Shown here piece by piece: positions 16,070 through 24,603 of a DNA stretch of 64,000 bases; position 1 is the stretch's first letter, and each line of letters starts with the position of its first letter. Position numbers and translations under genes: made by a program. The DNA lies in contig NZ_JAFCKF010000005.1 in assembly GCF_018130545.1 (NCBI RefSeq), positions 620,001 through 684,000 of the forward strand. Reading direction: 5' to 3'. Source of the stretch: Bradyrhizobium tropiciagri (GTDB lineage: Bacteria; Pseudomonadota; Alphaproteobacteria; Rhizobiales; Xanthobacteraceae). The notes below the pieces were generated by a model. That model made no database searches. It saw only the letters and a program-made list of their open reading frames with translations, and had not been told where the DNA came from.

Positions 16070-16435
16070 TCAGGCGAACTGGCTGAGGCCCGGTGTCCCC
16101 GAGATGATCTCGCCCATTTGATCCGCTCCGATTTTGTCGCGACCGAACCTGAAAAGTTCACGCGCGACGTTCTGAATCTCACTCATGCTCAGGCCAAGCG
16201 CCATTAGCCGGGTGCCGACAGCCATCAGGCCGCCGCCCATCAACCGCGACAGTCCACCGCTGTTGTTGGAGGCGGCGATCGCCGCTTCGGCGCCGGGGAT
16301 TTGGTCGATCAGAGCCTGGACCTTGTCGGAAGGTCCCTCGTTACGGAGGAAACCCAGAACGATGCCGATGGTTTTTTCAGCGACAGCGCCGTCGATGCCG
16401 GCCTTCGCGGCCAGCTGTCCAACCAATTCGTCCAT
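16070..16435 (-). CDS. Small conserved helical protein, possibly DUF2267/DUF2780-like
   Basis: A 121-residue protein with MDELVGQLAAKAGIDGAVAEKTIGIVLGFL at the start, a GPSDKVQALIDQIPGAEAAI segment, a Gly/Met-rich loop (GGLSRLMGGGLMAVGTRLMAL) and a C-terminal helix. The pattern of an N-terminal helical bundle with a glycine-rich middle is shared with DUF2267 and DUF2780 proteins; I am not certain which family. ATG 16435 follows GAGGCGGGG closely enough to be the start; the frame could start at TTG 16450. Cytoplasmic, function unknown. Confidence 0.7.
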   Translation of the reverse strand: MDELVGQLAAKAGIDGAVAEKTIGIVLGFLRNEGPSDKVQALIDQIPGAEAAIAASNNSGGLSRLMGGGLMAVGTRLMALGLSMSEIQNVARELFRFGRDKIGADQMGEIISGTPGLSQFA

Positions 16436-16828
16436 CTTGCCCCGCCTCAACCGGACTTTGCCGGATCATTCTTGAGGATTTATCTTGAGCGCCTGTGTCA
16501 CGAAATACAAGCGATCCGCGCATTTCAGTTCGTATTCTTTTTCGATCGCGCCGTGACTGTGGCCTCGCTGCAAGAGTGAGCGGCGGATTCACACCATCTT
16601 GTCGCAATGCGCAATGCCTTTCGTCACTTTGCCGGGAATAAAATATGAGGAACTGCTGGCGCGACAATATACGTCGGCATCCGCTGACGGTTTCAATCGA
16701 CCGGCAACATGCAATATGATGGCATGGGTTCGCATGTCGAACCGGTTCGATGTGTCGAAACCGGGTTCGAGTTTCGAACCGGGTGTGATGGATCGAAACG
16801 ATCTAAATTTCCGTGAAGAGGCGAAGCG
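16436..16828. other. Regulatory region upstream of the HerA-like gene
   Basis: About 393 bp without a gene, lower in GC than its surroundings (several AT-rich patches at 16500-16660). Its main feature is the cluster of TCGAA/TTCGA palindromes at 16737-16803, listed separately, ending about 25 bp before the next start. Confidence 0.5.
16737..16803. promoter_or_regulatory. Cluster of TCGAACCGG palindromes, probable operator array
   Basis: A perfect 14-bp palindrome TCGAACCGGTTCGA (16737-16750) is followed by an imperfect one, TCGAAACCGGGTTCGA (16755-16770), a half-site TCGAACCGGG (about 16774-16783) and the dyad GATCGAAACGATC (16791-16803). Centres are spaced roughly one to two helical turns apart, suggesting cooperative binding of a dimeric repressor, or an RNA structure in the leader of the gene at 16829. 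Confidence 0.6.
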
Positions 16829-18448
16829 ATGGCGACCTCCGACAACAAGTTGGCCGATACCGACGAGAAGATTTTTATCGGCAAGGGCGAGGAGACAGCC
16901 TGGTTGACGCTGGCGCTGGCCAATCGGCACGGCCTCGTCACCGGCGCAACCGGAACCGGCAAGACCGTCTCGCTTCAAGTGATGGCCGAAGGGTTTGCGC
17001 GCGCCGGCGTTCCGGTTTTCGCGGCCGACATCAAGGGCGATCTATCCGGCATCTCCGAAGTCGGCGAGGCCAAGGACTTTATTGTGAAGCGGGCCCAGCA
17101 AATGGGCTTGACCTTCGAGCCCGATCAATTCTCGACCGTATTCTGGGATGTGTTCGGCGAGCAGGGCCATCCGGTGCGTGCCACCGTCACCGAGATGGGA
17201 CCGTTGCTGCTCGCGCGAATGCTCGATCTGAACGACGTGCAGGAAGGCGTGCTCAATGTCGCCTTCCGCGTCGCCGACGAGAATGGCCTCACGCTGATCG
17301 ACATGAAGGATCTGCGCGCGCTGCTCGATGCGATCGCGCCCGACGGCAGCAAGAAGGGCGCCGACGACGGCGAGGACCCGCTGGCGTCGATCCGCAAGGC
17401 CGCGCAGGGCTACGGCAATGTGTCCAAGGCAACGGTCGGAACGATCCAGCGCCAGTTGCTGGTGCTCGAGAACCAGGGCGGCGCCAAGTTCTTCGGCGAG
17501 CCGGCGCTGACGTTGAAGGATTTCATGCGCACCGACCGCGACGGCCGCGGCATGGTTAATATCCTGGTCGCCGACAAGCTGATGCAGAGCCCGCGGCTCT
17601 ACGCCACGTTCCTGCTCTGGATGCTGTCGGAATTGTTCGAGGAATTGCCGGAGGCCGGCGACCTGCCGAAACCCAAGCTGGTGTTCTTCTTCGACGAGGC
17701 GCATCTGTTGTTCACCGATGCGCCGAAGGCGCTGATGGACAAGATCGAGCAGGTGGTGCGGCTGATCCGCTCCAAGGGCGTCGGCGTCTATTTCGTCACC
17801 CAGAATCCGATCGACGTGCCCGACAAGGTGCTGGCGCAACTCGGCAACCGCGTGCAGCACGCGCTGCGCGCCTTCACGCCCCGCGACCAGAAGGCGGTTG
17901 CTGCGGCGGCGCAGACCTTCCGACCCAATCCGAAGCTCGACACCGCGCGGGTGATCATGGAGCTCGGCAAGGGCGAGGCGCTGGTGTCGTTCCTCGAAGG
18001 CGGCGGCACGCCGTCGATGGTCGAGCGCATCATGGTGCGGCCGCCGTCGGCGCGGATCGGACCGATCACGCCGGAGGAGCGCAAGGCGATCATGGATGCG
18101 AGCCCGGTCAAGGGCAAATACGACACCGCGATCGATGCTGAATCCGCCTACGAGATCATCCAGAAGCGTCTCGCCGGTGGCGCGGCGGCGACGGATGGCT
18201 CGGGGAGCGAGGGCGGCGGTATCCTCGGCCATATCGGTGCGATCGCGGCCGAGATATTCGGCACCAATGTCAAGCGCGGCCGGCTCTCGACCGGGCAGGT
18301 GATCGCGCGCAACGTCACACGCTCGGTGACCGACAAGGTGGTCGGCGGCGTGGTGGCCGATCTCGGCAAGTCCGTGGGTGGATCGGTGGGTGGATCGATC
18401 GGTCGCGCATTGGTGCGCGGCGCGCTCGGCGGCATCCTGCGCAGGTAG
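16829..18448 (+). CDS. HerA-like ATPase (DUF853/YjgR family)
   Basis: A 539-residue P-loop ATPase of the FtsK/HerA superfamily. Walker A is GATGTGKTVSLQ (about residues 37-48), an AADIKGDLSGISE segment follows, Walker B is LVFFFDEAHLLF (about 287-298), a sensor region is VYFVTQNPIDVPDKVL, and an arginine-finger-like area is QLGNRVQHALRAFTPRDQKA. The C-terminal tail (about 475-539) is Gly/Val-rich with SVGGSVGGSIGRAL, typical of YjgR-like proteins. The family's role is unknown; ATP-driven DNA or protein translocation is inferred from the fold. GAGGCGAAGCG lies before the ATG. The gene stands alone and is preceded by the palindrome cluster. Confidence 0.9.
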   Translation: MATSDNKLADTDEKIFIGKGEETAWLTLALANRHGLVTGATGTGKTVSLQVMAEGFARAGVPVFAADIKGDLSGISEVGEAKDFIVKRAQQMGLTFEPDQFSTVFWDVFGEQGHPVRATVTEMGPLLLARMLDLNDVQEGVLNVAFRVADENGLTLIDMKDLRALLDAIAPDGSKKGADDGEDPLASIRKAAQGYGNVSKATVGTIQRQLLVLENQGGAKFFGEPALTLKDFMRTDRDGRGMVNILVADKLMQSPRLYATFLLWMLSELFEELPEAGDLPKPKLVFFFDEAHLLFTDAPKALMDKIEQVVRLIRSKGVGVYFVTQNPIDVPDKVLAQLGNRVQHALRAFTPRDQKAVAAAAQTFRPNPKLDTARVIMELGKGEALVSFLEGGGTPSMVERIMVRPPSARIGPITPEERKAIMDASPVKGKYDTAIDAESAYEIIQKRLAGGAAATDGSGSEGGGILGHIGAIAAEIFGTNVKRGRLSTGQVIARNVTRSVTDKVVGGVVADLGKSVGGSVGGSIGRALVRGALGGILRR

Positions 18449-18543
18449 CATCGCGACGGTCCGACCCGAACGGGTAACCGGCTTTGCCTCGGGCAGCCGG
18501 CGCGCTACAACGTCGGCAACGTCCAAGCAATAGGATACAAGCG

Positions 18544-19944
18544 ATGTCCAACGCCAAGCTGCAGCCGGTCCTCGACCGCATCGATGCCGATTTCGACAAC
18601 AGTCTCGAGCGGCTGTTCACGCTGTTGCGGATCAAATCGATCTCGGCCGATCCGGCCTTTGCCAATGACTGCAAGGCGGCCGCCGATCACCTCGCCAAGG
18701 ATATCGCAACCCTCGGCTTCAAGACCGAGGTGCGCCCGACCGCTGGCCATCCGGCCGTGGTCGGCAAGCTGAACGGCGCGACCGACGGGCGCCCGCATGT
18801 GCTGTTCTATGGCCACTACGACGTGCAGCCGGTCGATCCCCTGAATCTCTGGCACCGGCCGCCGTTCGAGCCTGCGGTGACCGACCATGCCGACGGACGC
18901 AAGATCATCGTCGCGCGCGGCGCCGAGGACGACAAGGGACAGTTGATGACCTTCGTCGAGGCGTGCCGCGCCTGGAAGAATGTGACGGGATCGCTGCCGG
19001 TCGACATCACCATCGTGATCGAGGGCGAGGAGGAGATCGGCTCGAAGAATTTCGTGCCGTTCCTCGAGGCCAACAAGGCCGAGCTCAAGGCCGACTTCGC
19101 ACTCGTCTGCGACACCGGCATGTGGGACCCCAACACGCCGGCGATCACGACCTCGCTGCGCGGCCTGGTCTATGACGAGGTCAAGATCAAGGCCGCCAAC
19201 CGCGACCTGCATTCCGGCGTGTTCGGTGGCGGCGCGCAGAACCCGATCCGCGTGCTGACGCGGATCCTCGGCGGCCTGCATGACGACAACGGCCACATCA
19301 CCATCCCCGGTTTCTATGACGGCGTGAAGGATCTGCCGCCGGACATCCTGGCGCAGTGGAAGCAGCTCAACCTGACGCCGGAGAGCTTCCTCAAGCCGAT
19401 CGGCCTTTCGGTGCCGGCCGGCGAAAAGGATCGGCTCCTGATCGAACAGGTCTCCTCGCGCCCGACCTGCGACATCAACGGCATCGTCGGCGGGTACACC
19501 GGCGAGGGCTCCAAGACCGTGATCGCGGCCGAGGCCTCGGCGAAGGTCTCGTTCCGCCTGGTCGAGGGACAGGATCCAGCGAAGATCCGAAAGGCGTTCC
19601 GGGACTACGTGACAGCGCGCCTGCCGGCCGACTGCAAGGCCGAGTTCATTGATCATTCCGGCGCGCCGGCGATCGCGCTCGACTGGAACATGAAGCCGCT
19701 GGCGGCCGCCCGTCGCGCGCTAACCGATGAATGGGGCAAGGAGGCGCTGCTGATCGGCTCCGGCGCGTCGATCCCGATCGTCGCCGACTTCAAGCGCACG
19801 CTCGGCCTCGACAGCGTGCTGATCGGCTTCGGCCTCGACGACGACAACATCCATTCGCCGAACGAGAAGTACGACCTCAAGAGCTACCACAAGGGTATCC
19901 GCTCCTGGGCGCGGATCCTCGCGGCGTTCGCCGAGGCCAAATAA
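18544..19944 (+). CDS. M20 family metallopeptidase (dipeptidase/CPG2-like)
   Basis: A 466-residue di-zinc peptidase of the M20 family. Motifs in order: VLFYGHYDVQPVDP (zinc His and catalytic Asp), ARGAEDDKGQLM (bridging Asp), VIEGEEEIGSKNF (catalytic Glu-Glu), LVCDTGMWDPNTP (zinc Asp), a dimerisation lid around 180-330 with YDEVKIKAANRDLHSGVFGG, and DDDNIHSPNEKY with the last zinc His. It probably cleaves dipeptides or N-acyl amino acids in the cytoplasm; no signal peptide. The ATG at 18544 has AGGA 9-12 nt upstream. It ends in a strong terminator at 19965, which it shares with the convergent aldolase gene. Confidence 0.92.
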   Translation: MSNAKLQPVLDRIDADFDNSLERLFTLLRIKSISADPAFANDCKAAADHLAKDIATLGFKTEVRPTAGHPAVVGKLNGATDGRPHVLFYGHYDVQPVDPLNLWHRPPFEPAVTDHADGRKIIVARGAEDDKGQLMTFVEACRAWKNVTGSLPVDITIVIEGEEEIGSKNFVPFLEANKAELKADFALVCDTGMWDPNTPAITTSLRGLVYDEVKIKAANRDLHSGVFGGGAQNPIRVLTRILGGLHDDNGHITIPGFYDGVKDLPPDILAQWKQLNLTPESFLKPIGLSVPAGEKDRLLIEQVSSRPTCDINGIVGGYTGEGSKTVIAAEASAKVSFRLVEGQDPAKIRKAFRDYVTARLPADCKAEFIDHSGAPAIALDWNMKPLAAARRALTDEWGKEALLIGSGASIPIVADFKRTLGLDSVLIGFGLDDDNIHSPNEKYDLKSYHKGIRSWARILAAFAEAK

Positions 19945-19964
19945 AGCGAGGCACACCGAAGATA

Positions 19965-19994
19965 AAAACGCCGCCCGGAATTGGGCGGCGTTTT
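19965..19994. terminator. Bidirectional intrinsic terminator
   Basis: A perfect 12-bp stem, AAAACGCCGCCC (19965-19976) with GGGCGGCGTTTT (19983-19994), loop GGAATT. The A and T flanks give a T-run on both strands. It lies between the M20 peptidase and the convergent class II aldolase. Confidence 0.95.
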
Positions 19995-20050
19995 GATTCT
20001 CAACGTGCAGAGGGTGTTGGCGAACAGCCTACCCGAAGATTGTGAAATTT

Positions 20051-20830
20051 TCAATCACGGTAGCCGGGATTGACCCGGTCGAGCTTGCGCAGCAGCGGCG
20101 GCCAGACCAGCTGGGTCGAGCGCAGCTCGGCGCGGTCCGGGTTGGACAGCAGCTCGGTGTTCTTGTCGATGGCCTGCTGCTCGACCGGATAGGCGATCGG
20201 GCCGAGCGCGCGGGTCGCCACCTGCATCGAACAGGCGCGTTCCAGATGATACATCCGCTCGAACGCGGAGGCGACCGAGCGGCCGACCGTCAGCGTGCCG
20301 TGATTGCGCAGCAGCATGTGGTTCCTGGTGCCGAGATCACGCTGCAGGCGCGGGCGCTCGTCGTGATCGAGCGCGATGCCTTCATAGTCGTGATAGGCGA
20401 GGTCGTGGGTGACGAGCTGCGCGGTCTGGTTCAGCGGCAGCAACCCGTCGGGGCCGCTCGACACTGCGGTGCCGTCGACCGTGTGCAGATGGAGCACGCA
20501 GCCGGCATCCTCGCGCACCTCGTGGATCGCCGAATGGATGGTGAAGCCGGCCGGGTTGATGCTGTACTGGCTCTCCGAGAGCTGGTTGCCGTCGAGGTCG
20601 ACCTTGACCAGGCTCGATGCGGTGATCTCGTCGAACATCAGCCCATAGGGGTTGATCAGGAAGTGATGCTCGGGCCCCGGCACGCGGGCCGAGATGTGGG
20701 TGTCGACCAGATCGTCCCAGCCATAGAGCGCGACCAGCCGGTAGCAGGCGGCAAGGTTGATCCGCTGCTCCCACTCCGCCGCACTCATGTTCGACGGCAC
20801 TTCCTTGAGACGCGCTTCCGCTGGCGACAT
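20051..20830 (-). CDS. Class II aldolase/adducin family protein
   Basis: A 259-residue protein of the zinc-dependent class II aldolase fold. The first zinc His pair reads GCVLHLHTVDGTA (about residue 112), the third His is in MLLRNHGTLTVG, and the acidic region is SAIHEVREDAG. The N-terminus EWEQRINLAACYRLVALYGW and THISARVPG are typical of the adducin-like hydroxyacid group rather than fuculose aldolase proper. Substrate cannot be named. ATG 20830 is chosen because GGAG lies 8 nt upstream in the mRNA. Monocistronic between its own promoter and the shared terminator. Confidence 0.9.
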   Translation of the reverse strand: MSPAEARLKEVPSNMSAAEWEQRINLAACYRLVALYGWDDLVDTHISARVPGPEHHFLINPYGLMFDEITASSLVKVDLDGNQLSESQYSINPAGFTIHSAIHEVREDAGCVLHLHTVDGTAVSSGPDGLLPLNQTAQLVTHDLAYHDYEGIALDHDERPRLQRDLGTRNHMLLRNHGTLTVGRSVASAFERMYHLERACSMQVATRALGPIAYPVEQQAIDKNTELLSNPDRAELRSTQLVWPPLLRKLDRVNPGYRD

Positions 20831-20996
20831 GGCGATTGCTCCATTGATCGTTGTTGCTTGGTTCAAGCGTAGCGCCGCCGCCCGAGCGCAGCAAGGCAGC
20901 GTCACGGCGTGACAGTCATGTCGGCATGCGGCCCACGATCCGAACCGCGATCGTCAGTGGGCAGCCGCGCGATGGATCTTCTGAGGCCGTGTTGCG

Positions 20997-22646
20997 CTAC
21001 GGCGCCGGGATCGCCAGCAGGCTCGAGATGCTGCGGCCGCGGATGTCGTAGACGCGGGCGAACACCACGTCGTCGCGCTTGATCTCGACCATCACGGGCG
21101 CGGCCAGGCCCTTGCAGTAGAATTCGCCGAGCGTCATCGCGAAATCGGCAGCATTGCTGTCCCAGCCGATTGTGAAATCGGGCCCGAGCGCCACCTGCGC
21201 GGGGCGCTGCGGTCCGCACACCGCGACCTTCCATTTGCGGTGCTGCGGCGGCACTTCCTGCCGCTCCGCCAGCTGCTCGCGCAGCCCGTCGGAAGCCTGC
21301 TTCAGCGCCAGGCCCCAATAGTCCAGCATGAAGAAATTGTCGGCGGTCCGCACCGTGCCGGCGATGTGGTTGAAGTGCGTGTATTGATACGGATGCAGGC
21401 GGATCATCTCGCTGAGCGGCAGCAGCAGGCCGAACGCGAACACCGCGAGCGCCGCAGGCTGCCAGGCGCGGCGGTTCTCGCCGAGCCAGTCCATGCCGCG
21501 GGCGAAGGCGACGCCGGCGAGCACCGCCATCGGCGGGATCACGAAGATGAAATGGCGGATGCCGTTATAGAGCGCCGGCCGCTTCACCATGGCGATCACC
21601 AGCGGGAGCGTCGCAGCGAGCGTCAGCATCAGCATGATCGACTTGCGCTTCGCGGTCACGTCACTGCGCGACAGCGACATGAACGTCGCGATCACCGCCG
21701 CAATCAGCAGCACCAGCAGCACTTCGGGAAGCTGCAGTGCGAACAGCGTGGGCAGATAGGACCACGGCATGTCCGGCACCGACACCAGCGCGCCGTCGAA
21801 CATCTCCTTCCACGGCTTCTCGAAGAAGTGCGAGAAGTAGGTCACCGCTTCCAGCGGGTGCCCCGGCTCCATGATCGACCACGGCCAGATCAGGCCCATC
21901 ACGAGATAGCCGAGCAGCAGCCCCGGCAGCAGCACATAGACGACGTGGGCAAAGCGGTGGGTCGCCTCGCGCGTGCCTTGCTTGCGGAATTCCTCGATGA
22001 ACAGCGGGATGAAGCCGAACACGGCATAGATCAGTGCGAGCCCGCCCAGCACGCGGCAGCCGATCGACAGGCCGGCCCCCAGGCCGACGATCAGGATCGT
22101 GCGCGGCGAGGGCGCCGGATATTCCTCGATCAGGCGGACGAGACCCAGGATCAGCACGATCATCGCCACGGCGAACGGCGCATCCTTCGGGTTCATGAAC
22201 ATGTGGCCGTAGAAGGTCGGGCACAGCGCCAGCAGCAGCAGCGCCGCCAGTCCCGCCAGCGGGCCGCCGACGCGGCGTGCCAGCCGCCAGGTGACAGCAA
22301 GGCCGATGACGCCGACGACCGCGCCGAGCAGGCGGCGCGTCTCGAACAATTCGAGCGGAATGACTTTGTGCAGCAGGGCCGCGGCCATATCGAAGCCGCC
22401 GCCGTACATATAGAGGTTGGCAAACGATAGCGCGCCGGTGTCCTTGAACCCGGACCCGTACATGCGCAGCAAGAGGTCGGCATATTCAGCGTGGGTGTAG
22501 TCGTCCCAGCCCAGACCGTAATCACGGAATGTGAGGCCGGCGACCACGGCGACCACGCCGAGGACGAGGAATGCGAGATCGTCGCAGGTCTTCTCCACCG
22601 AACGCCGTGCAGGCGCCTCGAAGGCAGACGTCGTAATCGATGACAT
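20997..22646 (-). CDS. GT39-type membrane glycosyltransferase (ArnT/PMT-like)
   Basis: A 549-residue polytopic membrane protein of the dolichyl/polyprenyl-phosphate-sugar transferase superfamily (GT-C). The first loop after a TM helix has LTFRDYGLGWDDYTHAEYAD with acidic pairs expected in the catalytic loop. About ten hydrophobic helices follow, with MNPKDAPFAVAMIVLILG and a periplasmic VKRPALYNGIRHFIFV region. The C-terminal 90 residues are soluble. Such enzymes move sugars from a lipid carrier to lipids or proteins on the outer face of the inner membrane. The ATG at 22646 is the first that fits; the frame extends upstream but without hydrophobic pattern. Acceptor unknown. Confidence 0.8.
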   Translation of the reverse strand: MSSITTSAFEAPARRSVEKTCDDLAFLVLGVVAVVAGLTFRDYGLGWDDYTHAEYADLLLRMYGSGFKDTGALSFANLYMYGGGFDMAAALLHKVIPLELFETRRLLGAVVGVIGLAVTWRLARRVGGPLAGLAALLLLALCPTFYGHMFMNPKDAPFAVAMIVLILGLVRLIEEYPAPSPRTILIVGLGAGLSIGCRVLGGLALIYAVFGFIPLFIEEFRKQGTREATHRFAHVVYVLLPGLLLGYLVMGLIWPWSIMEPGHPLEAVTYFSHFFEKPWKEMFDGALVSVPDMPWSYLPTLFALQLPEVLLVLLIAAVIATFMSLSRSDVTAKRKSIMLMLTLAATLPLVIAMVKRPALYNGIRHFIFVIPPMAVLAGVAFARGMDWLGENRRAWQPAALAVFAFGLLLPLSEMIRLHPYQYTHFNHIAGTVRTADNFFMLDYWGLALKQASDGLREQLAERQEVPPQHRKWKVAVCGPQRPAQVALGPDFTIGWDSNAADFAMTLGEFYCKGLAAPVMVEIKRDDVVFARVYDIRGRSISSLLAIPAP

Positions 22647-22985
22647 GGCTAGTGGTACCGGCGTGCCTGTGGCCCAAATTTGGCGCTTTAGGGCCTCATT
22701 CCCCGGCATCCATAGCGCAGTTCCGTTTCCGAGTAATTGGTAATTGTGGCGTAATTTCCCAGATGCGTTGCAATAAATTGGCAGCAATTCGTAGCCAGTA
22801 GATCTACGGGAGCGGCTCCAAAAGCGGTCGGTGCGATCGTCGGCGCGAGCCGCATCACGATCGGTTAAGCGGGATTTTAGGGAACTTGACCTACAATTGG
22901 CGGTTGGCGGTGTGGGCAATATGACGGTATCGTGGCGTAGGCGGCCCACGCCGATTTTCGGTTGGGTCTTCCGGGGGTTAGTTCG
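22647..22985. other. Intergenic region between divergent genes
   Basis: About 339 bp between the GT39-type gene and the proline-rich membrane protein gene. It is less GC-rich near 22700-22800 (aattggtaattgtggcgtaatttcc). No gene, tRNA or obvious terminator. Promoters for both sides must lie here, but I see no convincing -35/-10 pair. Confidence 0.4.
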
Positions 22986-23867
22986 ATGAAGGTTGGTCTG
23001 TTGGTCGTCGGCGCGGCCCTGGTTGCGGCAGGCTTGGCGGCGGTCGGCTTTGGAATCCCCTACAAGGAATTCAGCGTCGGCAGCACGTTGATCACGACGG
23101 GGGTGACCGGCGTCTGCACCGGCGCGATCGTTCTGGGCCTTGCCGCCATCCTTGGCGAGCTCCAGGCCATGGGCGGACGGCTCGACGCCGTCGTTGCCGT
23201 GGGTCTCCGCGGCCCGTCGCCGTCTGCAACTTCCCCGCGCAGCGCTCCCGACGATCCGGTGTTCCCGCCACCGCCTGAGCCGAAGGTCTCGGCGCCTCCG
23301 CCGCTGGCCCCGACATCCGCGTCGGCGGCGCCGCCGCCGCCCTGGCACGACGAAATCGCCCCGCGCGGCGCGTCGGGCGAGGTGCCGCCGCCCGTGCCGG
23401 GCGCAACGGCTACGGACAGCGAAGCAGCGCCCCCCAAGCGGCGCAATCTGATGTTCTCATCCTCGCGGAAGGAGCGGACGCAAACGCGCGGCGCCGAGCC
23501 ATTGACGCCGGACCTGCTGTCACCGGAGCTGCGTCCGAATCCGGCCGCTGCGGCCGAGCCTGCACCGGCGACGTTCGACGATGCCTGGCCGAGGGCCGAC
23601 CGGCCGCGGTCGGTCGATGTCGCGCCGCGGCGCACGCCGCGGCCGTCAACCTTCGGCGAGACCCAGCCGGCCGCGGCCTCGCCCTCATCGGGCCATCCGC
23701 CGCCGCCCCAGGAGCAGCCGCCGGTGACCGTGCTCAAATCGGGTGTGGTGGACGGCATGGCCTATTCGCTTTATTCGGACGGATCGATCGAGGCGCAGAT
23801 GCCGGAAGGCATGATGCGGTTTGCCTCGATCGACGAGCTCAGATCGCATCTGGAGCAAAGGCCGTAG
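22986..23867 (+). CDS. Proline-rich membrane protein of unknown function
   Basis: A 293-residue protein with two N-terminal transmembrane helices (LLVVGAALVAAGLAAVGFGI and TTGVTGVCTGAIVLGLAAIL). A long Pro/Ala-rich disordered middle of about 180 residues follows (many PPPP and APP runs), and then a compact C-terminal domain with VLKSGVVDGMAYSLYSDGSI and a closing EGMMRFASIDELRSHLE. The last part looks conserved and folded, possibly a small beta-rich module. ATG 22986 (MKVGLLVVG) is preferred to an upstream in-frame start because it leads straight into the first helix. No pathway can be named. Confidence 0.75.
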   Translation: MKVGLLVVGAALVAAGLAAVGFGIPYKEFSVGSTLITTGVTGVCTGAIVLGLAAILGELQAMGGRLDAVVAVGLRGPSPSATSPRSAPDDPVFPPPPEPKVSAPPPLAPTSASAAPPPPWHDEIAPRGASGEVPPPVPGATATDSEAAPPKRRNLMFSSSRKERTQTRGAEPLTPDLLSPELRPNPAAAAEPAPATFDDAWPRADRPRSVDVAPRRTPRPSTFGETQPAAASPSSGHPPPPQEQPPVTVLKSGVVDGMAYSLYSDGSIEAQMPEGMMRFASIDELRSHLEQRP

Positions 23868-24094
23868 CTCGGCGCCTCGCGCTTCCCTCCTGCCCGCCAA
23901 CGGTTTCCATTTCGCTTGAGAGCGCAATAATACTTGCGCGTGGCCGGCTCGAAGCCGGAAACATAGCCGTTCTTGTCAGGTTTGCTGCAATCCGCTCATA
24001 TTCGCGAAGTAGTACGCGATTCCAATAATGTATTGCTGAACGTGGATACTGTCCGGTGGGCGCCGGGCGTTGATAGCACGGGGAAGGTTGAGCC

Positions 24095-24508
24095 ATGTCC
24101 GATACGTCAGGCAAAACGCCGGTCGAGCTGACCGCAAACATCGTTTCGGCCTATCTCAGCAACAATCCGACGCCGGCCTCGGATATCCCGAACCTGATCA
24201 GCCAGGTGCACGCCGCCTTGCTGCGGGTGTCGAGCGGACGCGCTGACGCGCCGAGCGAGCCGGCCAAGCCCGCGGTGTCGATGAAGAAGTCGATCACGCC
24301 GGAATATCTGGTGTGCCTCGAGGACGGCAAACGCTTCAAATCGCTCAAACGCCATCTGCGCACGCAGTACAACATGACGCCGGAGCAGTATCGCGACAAA
24401 TGGGGGCTGCCGGCCGACTATCCGATGGTGGCGCCGAACTACGCGGTGGCGCGATCGCAGCTCGCCAAGAAGATGGGGCTCGGCCAGCAGGCGCGGAAGC
24501 GGAAGTAA
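24095..24508 (+). CDS. mucR: Ros/MucR family transcriptional regulator with altered zinc ligands
   Basis: A 137-residue prokaryotic zinc-finger regulator. The N-terminal dimerisation half reads LTANIVSAYLSNNPTPASDI and LISQVHAALLRVSSG. The DNA-binding half reads ITPEYLVCLEDGKRFKSLKR, then HLRTQYNMTPEQYRDKWGLP, closing with YPMVAPNYAVARSQLAKKMG. In Ros the ligands are Cys-x2-Cys and two His. Here the second Cys is Asp (CLED) and the second His position is Gln-Tyr (TQY), as in known non-canonical or zinc-free members. MucR-type regulators control exopolysaccharide, motility and symbiosis genes and bind AT-rich DNA. The symbol indicates family, not proven orthology. It ends at a terminator-bearing repeat. 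Confidence 0.9.
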   Translation: MSDTSGKTPVELTANIVSAYLSNNPTPASDIPNLISQVHAALLRVSSGRADAPSEPAKPAVSMKKSITPEYLVCLEDGKRFKSLKRHLRTQYNMTPEQYRDKWGLPADYPMVAPNYAVARSQLAKKMGLGQQARKRK

Positions 24509-24510
24509 CA

Positions 24511-24603
24511 GAGCATTTTCGAGCGACGTGGATACCGGTTCGCGTGAAGAAAATGCCTCAAACTAAAATATCGAGCCCGTTCCGATTAAATCGGAATGGG
24601 CTC
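24511..24603. repeat. Dispersed repeat unit, copy 1, ending in a hairpin
   Basis: The unit begins agcattttcgagcgacg, then cggttcgcgtgaagaaaa, and closes with a GAGCCC hairpin (24573-24603). An inverted copy of the first two blocks occurs at 25126-25195, so the pair flanks sufE. This matches the Bradyrhizobium repeat I recall as gagcattttcgagcg...gcgtgaagaaaa...gagccccgttccgatt. Confidence 0.7.
24573..24603 (-). terminator. Hairpin terminator of sufE (also 3' of the MucR gene)
   Basis: GAGCCCGTTCCGA (24573-24585) pairs with TCGGAATGGGCTC (24591-24603), 13 bp including one G-T, loop TTAAA. On the minus strand the stem begins within the sufE stop and is followed by gatattttagttt, a T-rich tail. 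It may also stop transcription coming from the MucR-type gene. Confidence 0.7.
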
